This document shows, in pieces, positions 22,939 to 30,819 of a stretch of DNA of 64,000 nucleotides. Positions within the stretch are counted from its first letter, which is position 1; each line of letters opens with the position of its first letter. The stretch comes from Alphaproteobacteria bacterium (lineage in GTDB: Bacteria; Pseudomonadota; Alphaproteobacteria; GCA-2731375). Made by a program: the position numbers and the translations under genes. The DNA lies in assembly GCA_016776605.1 (NCBI GenBank), contig JADHTB010000002.1:194842-258841 (forward strand), given 5' to 3'. The notes beneath the pieces are model-generated. The model ran no database searches, was not told the DNA's origin, and saw only the letters and a program-made list of their open reading frames with translations.

Positions 22939-23295
22939 GATGTTCCCCGCTTTATTCTAGCTGTATAGGCTACGGCCTGTTTGCCCATCCTATGTCATCT
23001 TGCCCTCTACAACCCTAACGCGGGGCACACTGCAATCCAATCGAAGATTATGTATCGCCGCGACCAGGACGGGCATTACCATTAGAATTTAAGAATTTGT
23101 TGATGGATTAATAACGATTTAAGAATATCCTACAAATGTGCGGAAACAGACGCACGGTTAACTTGAGTGATCTTAAGTGAAATTTGTCAGTAAGCGTTTT
23201 CTTGATTTTTTAGTCTGCCGGGTTCACAAACCCACATTACTAATGCGCAAAACGCCTGATGTACCAATCGAGAAACCGTAATAAGGGGTTATGAC
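22939..23295. other. AT-rich intergenic region before the oxoamine-synthase gene
   Basis: 357 bases without a gene. The part from about 23040 to 23230 is clearly poorer in GC than the neighbouring coding DNA and is rich in TTAA/TAAG strings. It should hold the promoters of the divergent LLM and oxoamine-synthase genes. I could not identify a well-spaced -35/-10 pair. AAGGGG at about 23282-23287 is the likely ribosome site for the GTG at 23296. Confidence 0.4.
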
Positions 23296-24660
23296 GTGTC
23301 AAAAACTTCCCCCCCCAAGATACCCAGTGATGCTTTGACCGGCAGCGTAAGGAATTTTCAAGAGGTTCGTGGCAGTGATGTAATCGGGCGGGTTCAGCCT
23401 TTTTTTGACTGGCAAGACCTTCGCCGCCAGCATAATCTTTGGTCTTATTCAAAGGCCACGAACACGGCACCCACGGCGCACAGTGAAGCGACCAGCGACA
23501 GCGGGGTCACCACCTCTGGCGTAAATTTCGCCTCACAGGACTATTTAAGCCTGTCCTCGCACGACGCCGTCAAGGAAGCCGCCAAGGCGGCTATCGATGA
23601 ATTTGGCGTGCATAGTGCTGGTTCCGGCGCATTGTTGGGCAATACCAGATATTCCCTGCAGCTGGAGCAGGTGATTTCCGATTTCTTGGGCTGCGAACAC
23701 ACGGTCCTCTATCCCACCGGCTGGTCGGCCGGCTTTGGCGTTGTGCAGGGGCTGATCCGACCGAACGATCACGTTTTAATGGATATCCTCACGCACTCCT
23801 GTCTGCAGGAAGGCGCCAAGGCGGCCACCAAGAACATCCATTTCCATGGTCATCTTAATATTAATCGCGCCCGGCAAAAGCTCGAGAAAATCCGTGCCAA
23901 GGACACCAAGAACGCCATCATGGTGATCACCGAAAGCCAGTTTTCGATGCATGCCGACACACCGGACTTGCGCGGGTTGCAGGACGTTTGCCGGGCCTAC
24001 GATGCTACCTTGGTGATCGACGTGGCGCACGATCTTGGTTGTATTGGCGATACCGGCCATGGACAACTCGGTCTGCAAAATATGCTTGGCGAAGCGGACC
24101 TGATTATCGGCAGTTTTTCCAAGTCTTTCGCCTCGAATGGCGGCTTCGTGGCCACCCGGTCGCAAGCGGTCAAGGAATATTTGAAATATTATAGCGCCAC
24201 GCAGACCTTTTCCAACGCCATGTCTCCGGTGCAGGCGGCGATCGTCCTGAAAGCCTTCGAGATTATTAAGTCGGAAGAGGGCGCGGCGTTACGGCGCAAG
24301 CTGATGGACAATATCCTGTATCTGCGGGCTGAACTGGAAAAGGCGCGTCTGGAAGTCACCGGGGTTCCCTGTGCCGTTGTTCCCGTAAATATCGGGACCG
24401 AGGGCTCTGCCCGCATCGCCGCGCGCCGGCTGGCCGAACTGGCCGCGATCGTCAATCTCGTCGAATATCCCGCGGTGCCCAAGGGCAATGCCCGCTTTCG
24501 CCTGCAAGTGATGGCTGCCCATAGCAAGGATGATATTGACCAGCTGGTCAAACTGATGGTCACGGCGGTGAATGAGGCCGAGGTTCTCTATCGGCCCCAC
24601 CGCGAGCGGCTGGCGACGGCGACCGTTAAGGCTGCAAAACTTAAAGGTGTAGCTGCGTGA
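23296..24660 (+). CDS. Alpha-oxoamine-synthase-family PLP enzyme (CqsA/KBL/SPT type)
   Basis: 454-aa fold-type I PLP enzyme. After an unusual N-terminal extension of about 75 residues it has the family pattern: FASQDYLSLS, GVHSAGSGALLGNT, YPTGWSAG, VIDVAHDLG with PLP-binding D242 and H245, and the Schiff-base Lys K276 in GSFSKSFASNGGF. These enzymes join an amino acid to an acyl-CoA with decarboxylation, making sphingoid bases, KAPA, aminoketobutyrate or, in CqsA/LqsA, alpha-hydroxyketone signals. The usual DEAH is DVAH here. Start is GTG. It is coupled by a GTGA overlap to a receiver gene and faces a sensor kinase, which favours a signalling role but does not prove it. Confidence 0.82.
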   Translation: MSKTSPPKIPSDALTGSVRNFQEVRGSDVIGRVQPFFDWQDLRRQHNLWSYSKATNTAPTAHSEATSDSGVTTSGVNFASQDYLSLSSHDAVKEAAKAAIDEFGVHSAGSGALLGNTRYSLQLEQVISDFLGCEHTVLYPTGWSAGFGVVQGLIRPNDHVLMDILTHSCLQEGAKAATKNIHFHGHLNINRARQKLEKIRAKDTKNAIMVITESQFSMHADTPDLRGLQDVCRAYDATLVIDVAHDLGCIGDTGHGQLGLQNMLGEADLIIGSFSKSFASNGGFVATRSQAVKEYLKYYSATQTFSNAMSPVQAAIVLKAFEIIKSEEGAALRRKLMDNILYLRAELEKARLEVTGVPCAVVPVNIGTEGSARIAARRLAELAAIVNLVEYPAVPKGNARFRLQVMAAHSKDDIDQLVKLMVTAVNEAEVLYRPHRERLATATVKAAKLKGVAA

Positions 24661-25118
24661 ATGTTCTGAATAAAGCGGGAACCCCCTGGCGGGCAAGAGA
24701 CGCCATGGAACCCATCGCCGGAACTTCGCAGCGCCCTCGTTTGCTGGCAGTCGACGACGCGGCGGCCTCAGCGGAATTAATCGCAAGAATAGCGGACCGA
24801 AGTGGCTTCTCGGCCTGCTACGTCTCCGACCCGACGACAGTCGTCACTGTCATTCGGAGCTGGCATCCAGCAATTATTGTAACTGATATATGCATGCCGC
24901 AAATGGATGCAATTGAGCTGTGGAATAGCCTAAGACTGCTGGAATTTACCGGCGAACTGATGCTGGTAAGCGGTCAGAACGAAACGCTGCGCCAACAAGC
25001 TGGAAAACTGGCCGGCATCAAAGGCCTGAAGGTGGTGGCGAATATGCAAAAGCCTCTAAATATCCGCATGTTTGGCGAAATTCTGAAATCGCGCCTTTCG
25101 CATGTTTGGGCAAGTTAG
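24657..25118 (+). CDS. Single-domain response regulator
   Basis: 153-aa receiver protein without output domain. Phosphorylation-site residues are D33-D34, D77 (IIVTDICMPQMD), S105 (MLVSGQ) and K132 (MQKPL). The first 27 residues are an extra N-terminal tail; an internal ATG at 24705 is a possible start. The GTG start overlaps the stop of the oxoamine-synthase gene, so both are made together. It may be a phosphorelay partner of the kinase encoded at 25701-27179. The TAG stop at 25116-25118 is the first three bases of repeat element E2. Confidence 0.85.
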   Translation: MNVLNKAGTPWRARDAMEPIAGTSQRPRLLAVDDAAASAELIARIADRSGFSACYVSDPTTVVTVIRSWHPAIIVTDICMPQMDAIELWNSLRLLEFTGELMLVSGQNETLRQQAGKLAGIKGLKVVANMQKPLNIRMFGEILKSRLSHVWAS

Positions 25119-25217
25119 AGGAATTTTTAATTAATTGGAGTCGCTATCGCGACTTAAGTGATTGGTTCAATTGCTCTATTCTTAAGAGTCTGAGCGCATT
25201 TTCTTCGAATGCGCTTT
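25116..25217. repeat. Dispersed element E2, extended form
   Basis: About 102 bases. The first 63 (25116-25178) run from TAGAGGAATT to AATTGCTCTA, with the GAGTCGC/GCGACTT stem in the middle. The last 40 contain GAGCGCATT/AATGCGCT as a second stem; the final bases (GCTTTC instead of GCTCTA) have diverged. It provides the stop codon of the receiver gene and fills most of the gap between two convergent signalling genes. Confidence 0.85.
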
Positions 25218-25260
25218 CGGATAAGGGGCTCACGACTGCGGTCACAGATCCATACCACCG

Positions 25261-25644
25261 CTAACAATCAGCCAATTGTGAAGCAGCAAGACAGGCTTCA
25301 ATTTTTTCGAGCAAGCGGGGCAAATTTATCGGTTTGGTGTCGAAGTCGGCGCAGCCGGCCTCAATGCTCTTCGCCAGATCGGTAGCGAGGGCATGGGCGG
25401 TCAAGGCAATGATCGGAATGCCGGCTGTGTCAGGATTGGCCTTGATGCGACGAGTCGCCTCCCAACCGTCCATCTCCCCCAGTGCGATATCCATCAGGAT
25501 TATATCCGGTTGCTCGATCGCCGCCATGCTGACCCCGACAGGACCATCGACCGCGAAACACATGGCGTAACCACGCCGCAGCAGCCGGCGCCCCAGCATG
25601 TCGCGGTTCATTTCGTTGTCTTCGACCAACAATATCTTGGACAT
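25261..25644 (-). CDS. Single-domain CheY-like response regulator
   Basis: 127-aa receiver with E8-D9, phospho-acceptor D52 (IILMDIALGEMDG), T82 (ALTAHA) and K104 (DTKPI). This is the receiver type usually found C-terminal in hybrid kinases or as a free shuttle protein. It follows the histidine-kinase gene after 56 bases on the same strand, so kinase and receiver probably form a cognate pair. It converges on the oxoamine-synthase/receiver pair across element E2. Confidence 0.9.
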   Translation of the reverse strand: MSKILLVEDNEMNRDMLGRRLLRRGYAMCFAVDGPVGVSMAAIEQPDIILMDIALGEMDGWEATRRIKANPDTAGIPIIALTAHALATDLAKSIEAGCADFDTKPINLPRLLEKIEACLAASQLADC

Positions 25645-25700
25645 TATCCGTTTCCAGCTTCCCCGTACGTCAAGCGTTCCCGAAGATCATTGCCAGCAGA

Positions 25701-27179
25701 TCATGCGAGATCCGTGCCGATGGTCTCTCCCGACCCCGTCTCGTATTCGCCTGAGTCCGTGAATGCAGTGTTTGTTGTCGGTGAAGTCATCGGCAGTCGG
25801 ATCGTAAAACAGGTGCCTTTGCCAAACTGGCTCTCCACTGTGATATCACCGCCCATCAGCCGGCACAACCTGCGGCTCAACGCCAAGCCAAGGCCGGTTC
25901 CGCCGAATTGCTGGGAGATGCCCGCATCAGCCTGGCTGAAGTTCTGAAACAGCCGTGGCAGGTCGGCTTCGCGAATGCCGATGCCGGTATCGCGGACGCT
26001 GATGGTAAACCATTGGCCATTCGCGTCCTCTTCCAGATTGCATTCGAGAGTGATTTGCCCGTTGCTGGTGAACTTGCCGGCATTACTAAGCAGATTGATC
26101 ACCGATTGTCGCAGTTTCGTCATGTCGCAGGTAAGCATGCCCAGGCCAGGCGCCTTGTGGACGGTGAGTTGGTTGGCATTCTTCGCCAAGATCGGCCGGC
26201 AGGTATACGCTACATCATCAATGAAGGCGGACAGTTCGAACTGTTCGGAATAGAGTTCCGTCTTGCCGGCCTCAATCTTCGAAAGATCCAGAACATCGGT
26301 GAGCATCGACAGCAGGTGCATGCCGGCGCGGTTGATCTTTTCCAGATCGGCGATTTCTTCGCCGCGGCCGCTGAGTTCGGCATCCTCGAGCAGCAATTCG
26401 CTGTAACCGATCACCGCGTTCAAAGGTGTCCTCAATTCGTGGCTCATCTTAGCCAGGAATTCTGATTTAGCATTGTTTGCCTGTTCCGCCTCATCCTTGG
26501 CACGATGCAGTTCAGCCAAAGTGATGCGGTGGCGGTGGACCTCACGCTGCATATCAGACTCCGACGCTACGACGTTGGCATAATAGACCGCCATCAATGA
26601 AACGTAGATTGATGCGCAGAGAATCGAAATCATGCCAACACCAACCATGTCCGACATCCGTACATGGACGGGAAAGCCCTGGTTCAATTTATAGGCCAGG
26701 AAAAAGCCCAACAGGTTAACGCAGAGGATCCCGATCACCGCGACACGAAACCGAAACGCCGCACCCAGATAGTAAAAGGCCAACAAGGGCACCATTAGCA
26801 ACCATGGCATGAATGGTGAACTGACGCCGCCATAAAAGAAGCAACCCCAGAGCGTGGCGAATGTCAGATTCTGCACAGATAACAGCGCCAAGGTGTGATA
26901 TTGGCCGGTCAGCCGGAGCGCGATTGGAAAAAACCAAAAAGCCAGGATCGAAATACCCAATATCGGCACATGCGGGTTTGGATTGGGATCTATCGCATAG
27001 AGAGAGAGCGTGATCGGGTGCCCGAGGAACGGTCCGAATAAATGCGAGATGACGAACATACGCGCCCGCGGCGCCAAATCGGTGTCTTGCTTGATCCATG
27101 ATGGAATGAACCAATCAACGACTAAATACACCAAATTTAGCAAATTACTTAGATGCGATCCCATGCGCGCATTCTCCAT
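25701..27179 (-). CDS. Membrane sensor histidine kinase with six-TM input region
   Basis: 492-aa inner-membrane kinase. Residues about 40-200 form around six hydrophobic helices with very short loops, so the signal is probably sensed in or at the membrane. After a coiled-coil (205-240) come the H box with H247 (AKMSHELRTPLN), the N box (LRQSVINLLSNAGKFT), the G1 box VRDTGIGI and GGTGLGLAL. There is no fused receiver. The architecture is that of CqsS/LqsS sensors of alpha-hydroxyketones, although multi-TM kinases of this shape also have other ligands. The start at 27179 lies 240 bases from the next gene. Confidence 0.88.
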   Translation of the reverse strand: MENARMGSHLSNLLNLVYLVVDWFIPSWIKQDTDLAPRARMFVISHLFGPFLGHPITLSLYAIDPNPNPHVPILGISILAFWFFPIALRLTGQYHTLALLSVQNLTFATLWGCFFYGGVSSPFMPWLLMVPLLAFYYLGAAFRFRVAVIGILCVNLLGFFLAYKLNQGFPVHVRMSDMVGVGMISILCASIYVSLMAVYYANVVASESDMQREVHRHRITLAELHRAKDEAEQANNAKSEFLAKMSHELRTPLNAVIGYSELLLEDAELSGRGEEIADLEKINRAGMHLLSMLTDVLDLSKIEAGKTELYSEQFELSAFIDDVAYTCRPILAKNANQLTVHKAPGLGMLTCDMTKLRQSVINLLSNAGKFTSNGQITLECNLEEDANGQWFTISVRDTGIGIREADLPRLFQNFSQADAGISQQFGGTGLGLALSRRLCRLMGGDITVESQFGKGTCFTIRLPMTSPTTNTAFTDSGEYETGSGETIGTDLA

Positions 27180-27419
27180 TGTACGAGAAGTATCCGCAAT
27201 ACCTAATAATAAGTTGTAAATCTTGAATAAGCACCTAACGATGGCTGCGATATGCTGAATATAATAAGGCGCGGTAGCCGGCTGTTTAAGTATTTTTGAG
27301 GTTTTAACCGGCCTGCTTCCACGGCAAAATAATCGGCTGGCTGTATTCGCCCTTCGCCCGCCTGCGACTGTTTGGGGGGCTCTGAACGCGGCTCGGGGCG
27401 TCAGGATGGTGCCGGCTAT

Positions 27420-28478
27420 TTATCGGCTGTCCAGGACCTCCCGCACACGTTGGGCGAGGACAGAGGCCTGAAACGGTTTGTATATAAACGCCATATCTTC
27501 GTCGAGCTGTCCCTGGCGGCCGAGGACATCCCGCGTATGGCCCGATGCATAAAGCACACCGGCTGCCGGGTATTTTTCTTGAAAGGCGACCGCGATATCG
27601 CGCCCATTCATCCCACGCGGCAGGTTCATATCGGTCAGCAGCAGATCGATCCCGCCCGCGGTCGCCATAACCTCCAACGCCGTCGGTCCGTCCTCCGCCT
27701 CCAGAACAGTGTAACCAAGGCGGCTAAGTGCCCGTACGAGGTAACTCCGCATATCTTCGTTATCCTCGACCACAATGATCGTTTCGCTGCCCGTCGGTCG
27801 GTCCGGTCTGGTCTTCCCGGGGATCTGTTCGACGGTGGCTATCTCTGCGCCCCTAGGTAGATAAAGCATGACTGTCGCGCCTTCTCCCGCCACGCTGGAA
27901 ATCGAAACATGCCCCCCTGATTGCTTGGCGAAGTCTAATACCCTGCTTAAGCCCAGCCCGCGGCCGCCGCCGGGATCCCTGGTCGTGAAAAAGGGTTCGA
28001 AGACCCGTGCCAGGACCTCCGCCGGCACTCCTGTGCCGCTGTCACTGACGGCAATCAGCACGTAGTTTCCGGGCGCCAGCTCCGCGTGCCTCGCGGTGTC
28101 GTCGTCTTGCAAAACCCGGTTAGCTGTTTCAATGATCAGCCGCCCGCCTTCGGGCATGGCATCGCGGGCGTTCGTGACGAGCTCTAAAAGTGCAGTCTTC
28201 AACTGTTCCACATCAACCATGGTCGGCCAAAGATCAGCCGCCGGCTTCATCTCGATGGCGATGCCTTCACCAACCGCGCGCTCGGCACGTTGACAGAACC
28301 GCGGCAGCATCTCGTTGATCTGGGTCAGCGCCGTCTCGGTCCGCTGACGCTCCATCTCTCGATGTTCAAGCTCTAAAATACGCCGGCGCAGTTCCACCAC
28401 CTCATCGACGAGTGCATCATTGGATTTGCCGGCCAGCGTCAAACGTTCGCTGCCGGACCCGGAATTTGGTGTGTCCAT
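27420..28478 (-). CDS. HATPase-receiver protein lacking a recognisable phosphoacceptor domain
   Basis: 352-aa protein. Residues 20-50 form a coiled coil, 85-210 a histidine-kinase ATPase domain (N box around N103, DSGTG, FEPFFTT, GGGRGLGLS) and 230-350 a receiver (D238/E237 pair region, D283, K334). In related hybrid kinases a dimerisation domain with an AHDFNNLL-type H box precedes the ATPase; here the coiled coil passes directly into the segment that normally follows it (RAERAVGEGIAIEM). So autophosphorylation on a canonical His is not expected. It might act in trans or by ATPase-controlled receiver exchange. Same strand as the six-TM kinase, 240 bases upstream. Confidence 0.82.
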   Translation of the reverse strand: MDTPNSGSGSERLTLAGKSNDALVDEVVELRRRILELEHREMERQRTETALTQINEMLPRFCQRAERAVGEGIAIEMKPAADLWPTMVDVEQLKTALLELVTNARDAMPEGGRLIIETANRVLQDDDTARHAELAPGNYVLIAVSDSGTGVPAEVLARVFEPFFTTRDPGGGRGLGLSRVLDFAKQSGGHVSISSVAGEGATVMLYLPRGAEIATVEQIPGKTRPDRPTGSETIIVVEDNEDMRSYLVRALSRLGYTVLEAEDGPTALEVMATAGGIDLLLTDMNLPRGMNGRDIAVAFQEKYPAAGVLYASGHTRDVLGRQGQLDEDMAFIYKPFQASVLAQRVREVLDSR

Positions 28479-28535
28479 GGCCGTTCCCTACGTGCGGAGA
28501 TTTAGGTTCTCACAGCTGGGTAATAAGGTCAATTT

Positions 28536-28598
28536 TAGAGCAATTTTCAATTCGTTGGAGTCGCTTTCGCGACCTAAATGACTGGTTCAATTTCTCTA
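28536..28598. repeat. Dispersed element E3, 63-base short form
   Basis: Begins TAGAGCAATT and ends TTTCTCTA; central stem GAGTCGC/GCGACCT. Exactly 63 bases from TA to TA. It lies between the ATPase-receiver gene and the LLM gene that face away from each other; neither gene ends in it. The 40-base extension seen in E1 and E2 is missing. Confidence 0.8.
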
Positions 28599-28736
28599 TG
28601 ATGTTAGTTTGAAATTTTCTCCGACGATTAATAGAGGCTGGGGGATATCGGCTAACTTTGCCAGGCCGAACGTTCTATGGCTGTCGGGAGCGGAAACAGG
28701 CGCTATGATTGCCTGAACAACAGGGAAGAGGGCAAA

Positions 28737-29606
28737 ATGAATTTCGGCGTATCATTTCCACAAACGAACATCGGCAACGATCCCGTTGTCATTCGCAATT
28801 TCGTGCAAACAGCCGAGGATCTGGGCTTTGAACGCCTGACCTTGGTGGATCATATTCTGGGCGCCAAGGATGCCCGCGATACCCCTTGGGCGGTCCATTA
28901 CACCATTGAATATGGCTTTCACGAGCCCATGGCTCTGTTCGCCTGGATCGCCGGTTTTACCGAGAAAATCCAGCTCGTCACCGCCAATGTAGTGCTGCCC
29001 CAGCGGCAGACGGAACTGGTCGCCAAGCAGGCGGCGGAGATTGATATCTTGAGTGGCGGGCGGCTTGTCCTGGGCGTCGGCGTTGGCTGGAGTTCAGCGG
29101 AATTCAAAGCCCTGGGCATGGATTTCGATAATCGCGGCGACCGGATCGAGGAACAGGTGGCATTGCTGCGCCAATTATGGTCAGACGAACTGGTGGATTT
29201 TCAAGGTCAATGGCACCAGATGCGCGATATGGGCATGAATCCGCGGCCGGCCCGGCGCTCGATCCCAATCTGGTTTGGCGCCATGGCCGATATCGCCATA
29301 CGCAGGGCGGCGCGGATTGGTGATGGCTGGTTGATGAGCCCGCGCACCAAGCCCGACGATGTCATGCGCCGCAAGATCGAGATCTTTCATGAAACGGCCC
29401 AGGCGGCGGGCCGTAATTCAGACCAACTGGGCATCGATGCCACGGTCTTTGCCGAAGACCGGGGGCCGGATGAATGGTTGGCGGAGGCGGAGGCCTGGCA
29501 GGCCATGGGCGCGACCTCCGTGACCTTCCGCACCTCCGAATCCGGCTTTACCAGTATCGATCAACATTTGGCCGCCATGCGAAAACTGGCCGAAGCAGCG
29601 GCCTAG
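28737..29606 (+). CDS. LLM-class F420-dependent oxidoreductase (sixth LLM copy)
   Basis: 289-aa luciferase-like protein, compact form. MNFGVSFPQTNIGND, FERLTLVDHILGA, IDILSGGRLVLGVGVGWSSAEF and RSIPIWFGAMADIAIRRAARIG are characteristic of F420-dependent LLM proteins. ATG 28737 with AGGGAAGAGG upstream is preferred over an upstream in-frame start. It lies 6 kb away from the main F420 island but in the same direction as a MaoC-type hydratase. Its TAG stop (29604-29606) is formed by element E4. Confidence 0.87.
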   Translation: MNFGVSFPQTNIGNDPVVIRNFVQTAEDLGFERLTLVDHILGAKDARDTPWAVHYTIEYGFHEPMALFAWIAGFTEKIQLVTANVVLPQRQTELVAKQAAEIDILSGGRLVLGVGVGWSSAEFKALGMDFDNRGDRIEEQVALLRQLWSDELVDFQGQWHQMRDMGMNPRPARRSIPIWFGAMADIAIRRAARIGDGWLMSPRTKPDDVMRRKIEIFHETAQAAGRNSDQLGIDATVFAEDRGPDEWLAEAEAWQAMGATSVTFRTSESGFTSIDQHLAAMRKLAEAAA

Positions 29607-29706
29607 AGCAATTCCGAATTAATGAGAATCGCGAAGCGATTCTAGGTGCTTGGAAAAAATGCTCTAATTCTAAAGATCTGAGTATTTTCAGAATCAAAAT
29701 GCTCTA
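29604..29706. repeat. Dispersed element E4, 103-base extended form
   Basis: Begins TAGAGCAATT and ends AATGCTCTA; 103 bases including both TA ends. Contains GAATCGC/GCGATTC and a GAGTATTTTC/GAATCAAAATGCTC-type second stem. The leading TAG is the stop codon of the LLM gene; taking out the element and one TA would restore GCC TAG CAC, that is the same stop. Confidence 0.88.
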
Positions 29707-29723
29707 GCACAGGAGTATTCGAA

Positions 29724-30161
29724 ATGTCCGATCTACCCGTCACCGTCGGCGACACCGCCTCATTCACCAAGACCGTTGGCGAAAGCGATATTTATGGTTT
29801 TGCCGGCATCACCGGCGATTTTGCCGCCCCTCACGTGAACGAAGCCTTCATGAAACGCTCGCAATACGGCCAGCGGGTGGCCCATGGCGCCTTGCTGGTG
29901 GGCTTCATGTCCACGGCTTCGGCCCTGTTGGCCATGCGCCTGACCGAGGCGCGGAAGGATCTGACGCCCATGTCCATCGGTTATGACCGGGTACGTTTCA
30001 CCGCCGCCGTGAAGATCGGCGATACCATAACGGTCAACTATGAGGTCAAGGACGTCAATCAGGAAAGCCGGCGCAGCCGCGCCGCCCTGACCGCCACCAA
30101 CGAACAGGGCGAAGTGGTCGGCGTGGCCGAACACATCATGAAATGGCTGGTCAATCCCTGA
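29724..30161 (+). CDS. MaoC-like (R)-specific enoyl-CoA hydratase
   Basis: 145-aa hot-dog-fold protein. The hydratase motif is present as GITGDFAAPHVNEAF with catalytic D32 and H37; the usual Asn-Pro before the His is Ala-Pro. The later VAHGALLVGFMSTASALL and YDRVRFTAAVKIGDTI also match. Such single-domain hydratases hydrate trans-2-enoyl-CoA to the (R)-3-hydroxyacyl-CoA. It may work with the CoA-linked enzymes nearby. Its last 11 bases overlap the convergent next gene. Confidence 0.9.
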   Translation: MSDLPVTVGDTASFTKTVGESDIYGFAGITGDFAAPHVNEAFMKRSQYGQRVAHGALLVGFMSTASALLAMRLTEARKDLTPMSIGYDRVRFTAAVKIGDTITVNYEVKDVNQESRRSRAALTATNEQGEVVGVAEHIMKWLVNP

Positions 30162-30774
30162 CAGCTAATGTTGGGAGGTCCGGATACCAATCACTGTGAT
30201 CGCCGTCATGATTGCCCATGCCCGGTTTGGTCAAAAGGCCGCGGGGGGCGATGAAGCTGTCGATGCGGCGTTCCGGCGCTTCCGACCAGCCGATGTTGAA
30301 GGCGCATAACTTGGGGAAAAACTGCAGGCGGCTATAGGGCAGTTGGTCGTGGATCCACCAGGCCAGCGCCCGCCAATCGGCATCGGCAGCGTAACGGTCG
30401 GCGAACCAGGGCAGGGTGATGCAGGCCATGGCCCCCATGTGGCCTTGGCTGTCCCGATGGTCCCAGACATGGCGGCCCTTGGCGCGTTCCGAATTGGCGC
30501 AGTTCAGGCCATGGGCATTGCCGAAGGCATTGACGGCGGCATTGCGGTAGGAGGAGCGGATCGAAAGTCCGCCAAAGCTGGCCTTCAACGGTTCCAACAA
30601 CTGATGGCACAGCATGCTGCCGGCGGCGATGGCCAGATCCGGGTTGTCGGGAATGTTGGGGATGCCATAAAACACCGAAATTTCGCTATAGAGAAAGTCG
30701 CGCATGAAAAACGATGGCGACAGACGCACCCGGCCTAGTTCCTCCAAGCCCTTCATGCTGCCGGGCTTACGCAT
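30151..30774 (-). CDS. Conserved protein resembling M15-type peptidases
   Basis: 207-aa cytoplasmic-looking protein. It contains a pattern reminiscent of the M15 D-Ala-D-Ala carboxypeptidase/hedgehog fold: LSIRSSYRN (Ser/Arg pair), HVWDHRDSQGHMGA with a possible His-Asp metal pair, and a later WWIHDQLPYS His. No signal peptide is visible, which is unusual for a peptidoglycan hydrolase, and I do not know a characterised member. ATG 30774 has AAGGA seven bases before it. Function left open. Confidence 0.55.
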   Translation of the reverse strand: MRKPGSMKGLEELGRVRLSPSFFMRDFLYSEISVFYGIPNIPDNPDLAIAAGSMLCHQLLEPLKASFGGLSIRSSYRNAAVNAFGNAHGLNCANSERAKGRHVWDHRDSQGHMGAMACITLPWFADRYAADADWRALAWWIHDQLPYSRLQFFPKLCAFNIGWSEAPERRIDSFIAPRGLLTKPGMGNHDGDHSDWYPDLPTLAVRD

Positions 30775-30819
30775 CTTTTTGTCCTTATAATTCAAATTAA
30801 AAACATAGTGTAACTGCGT

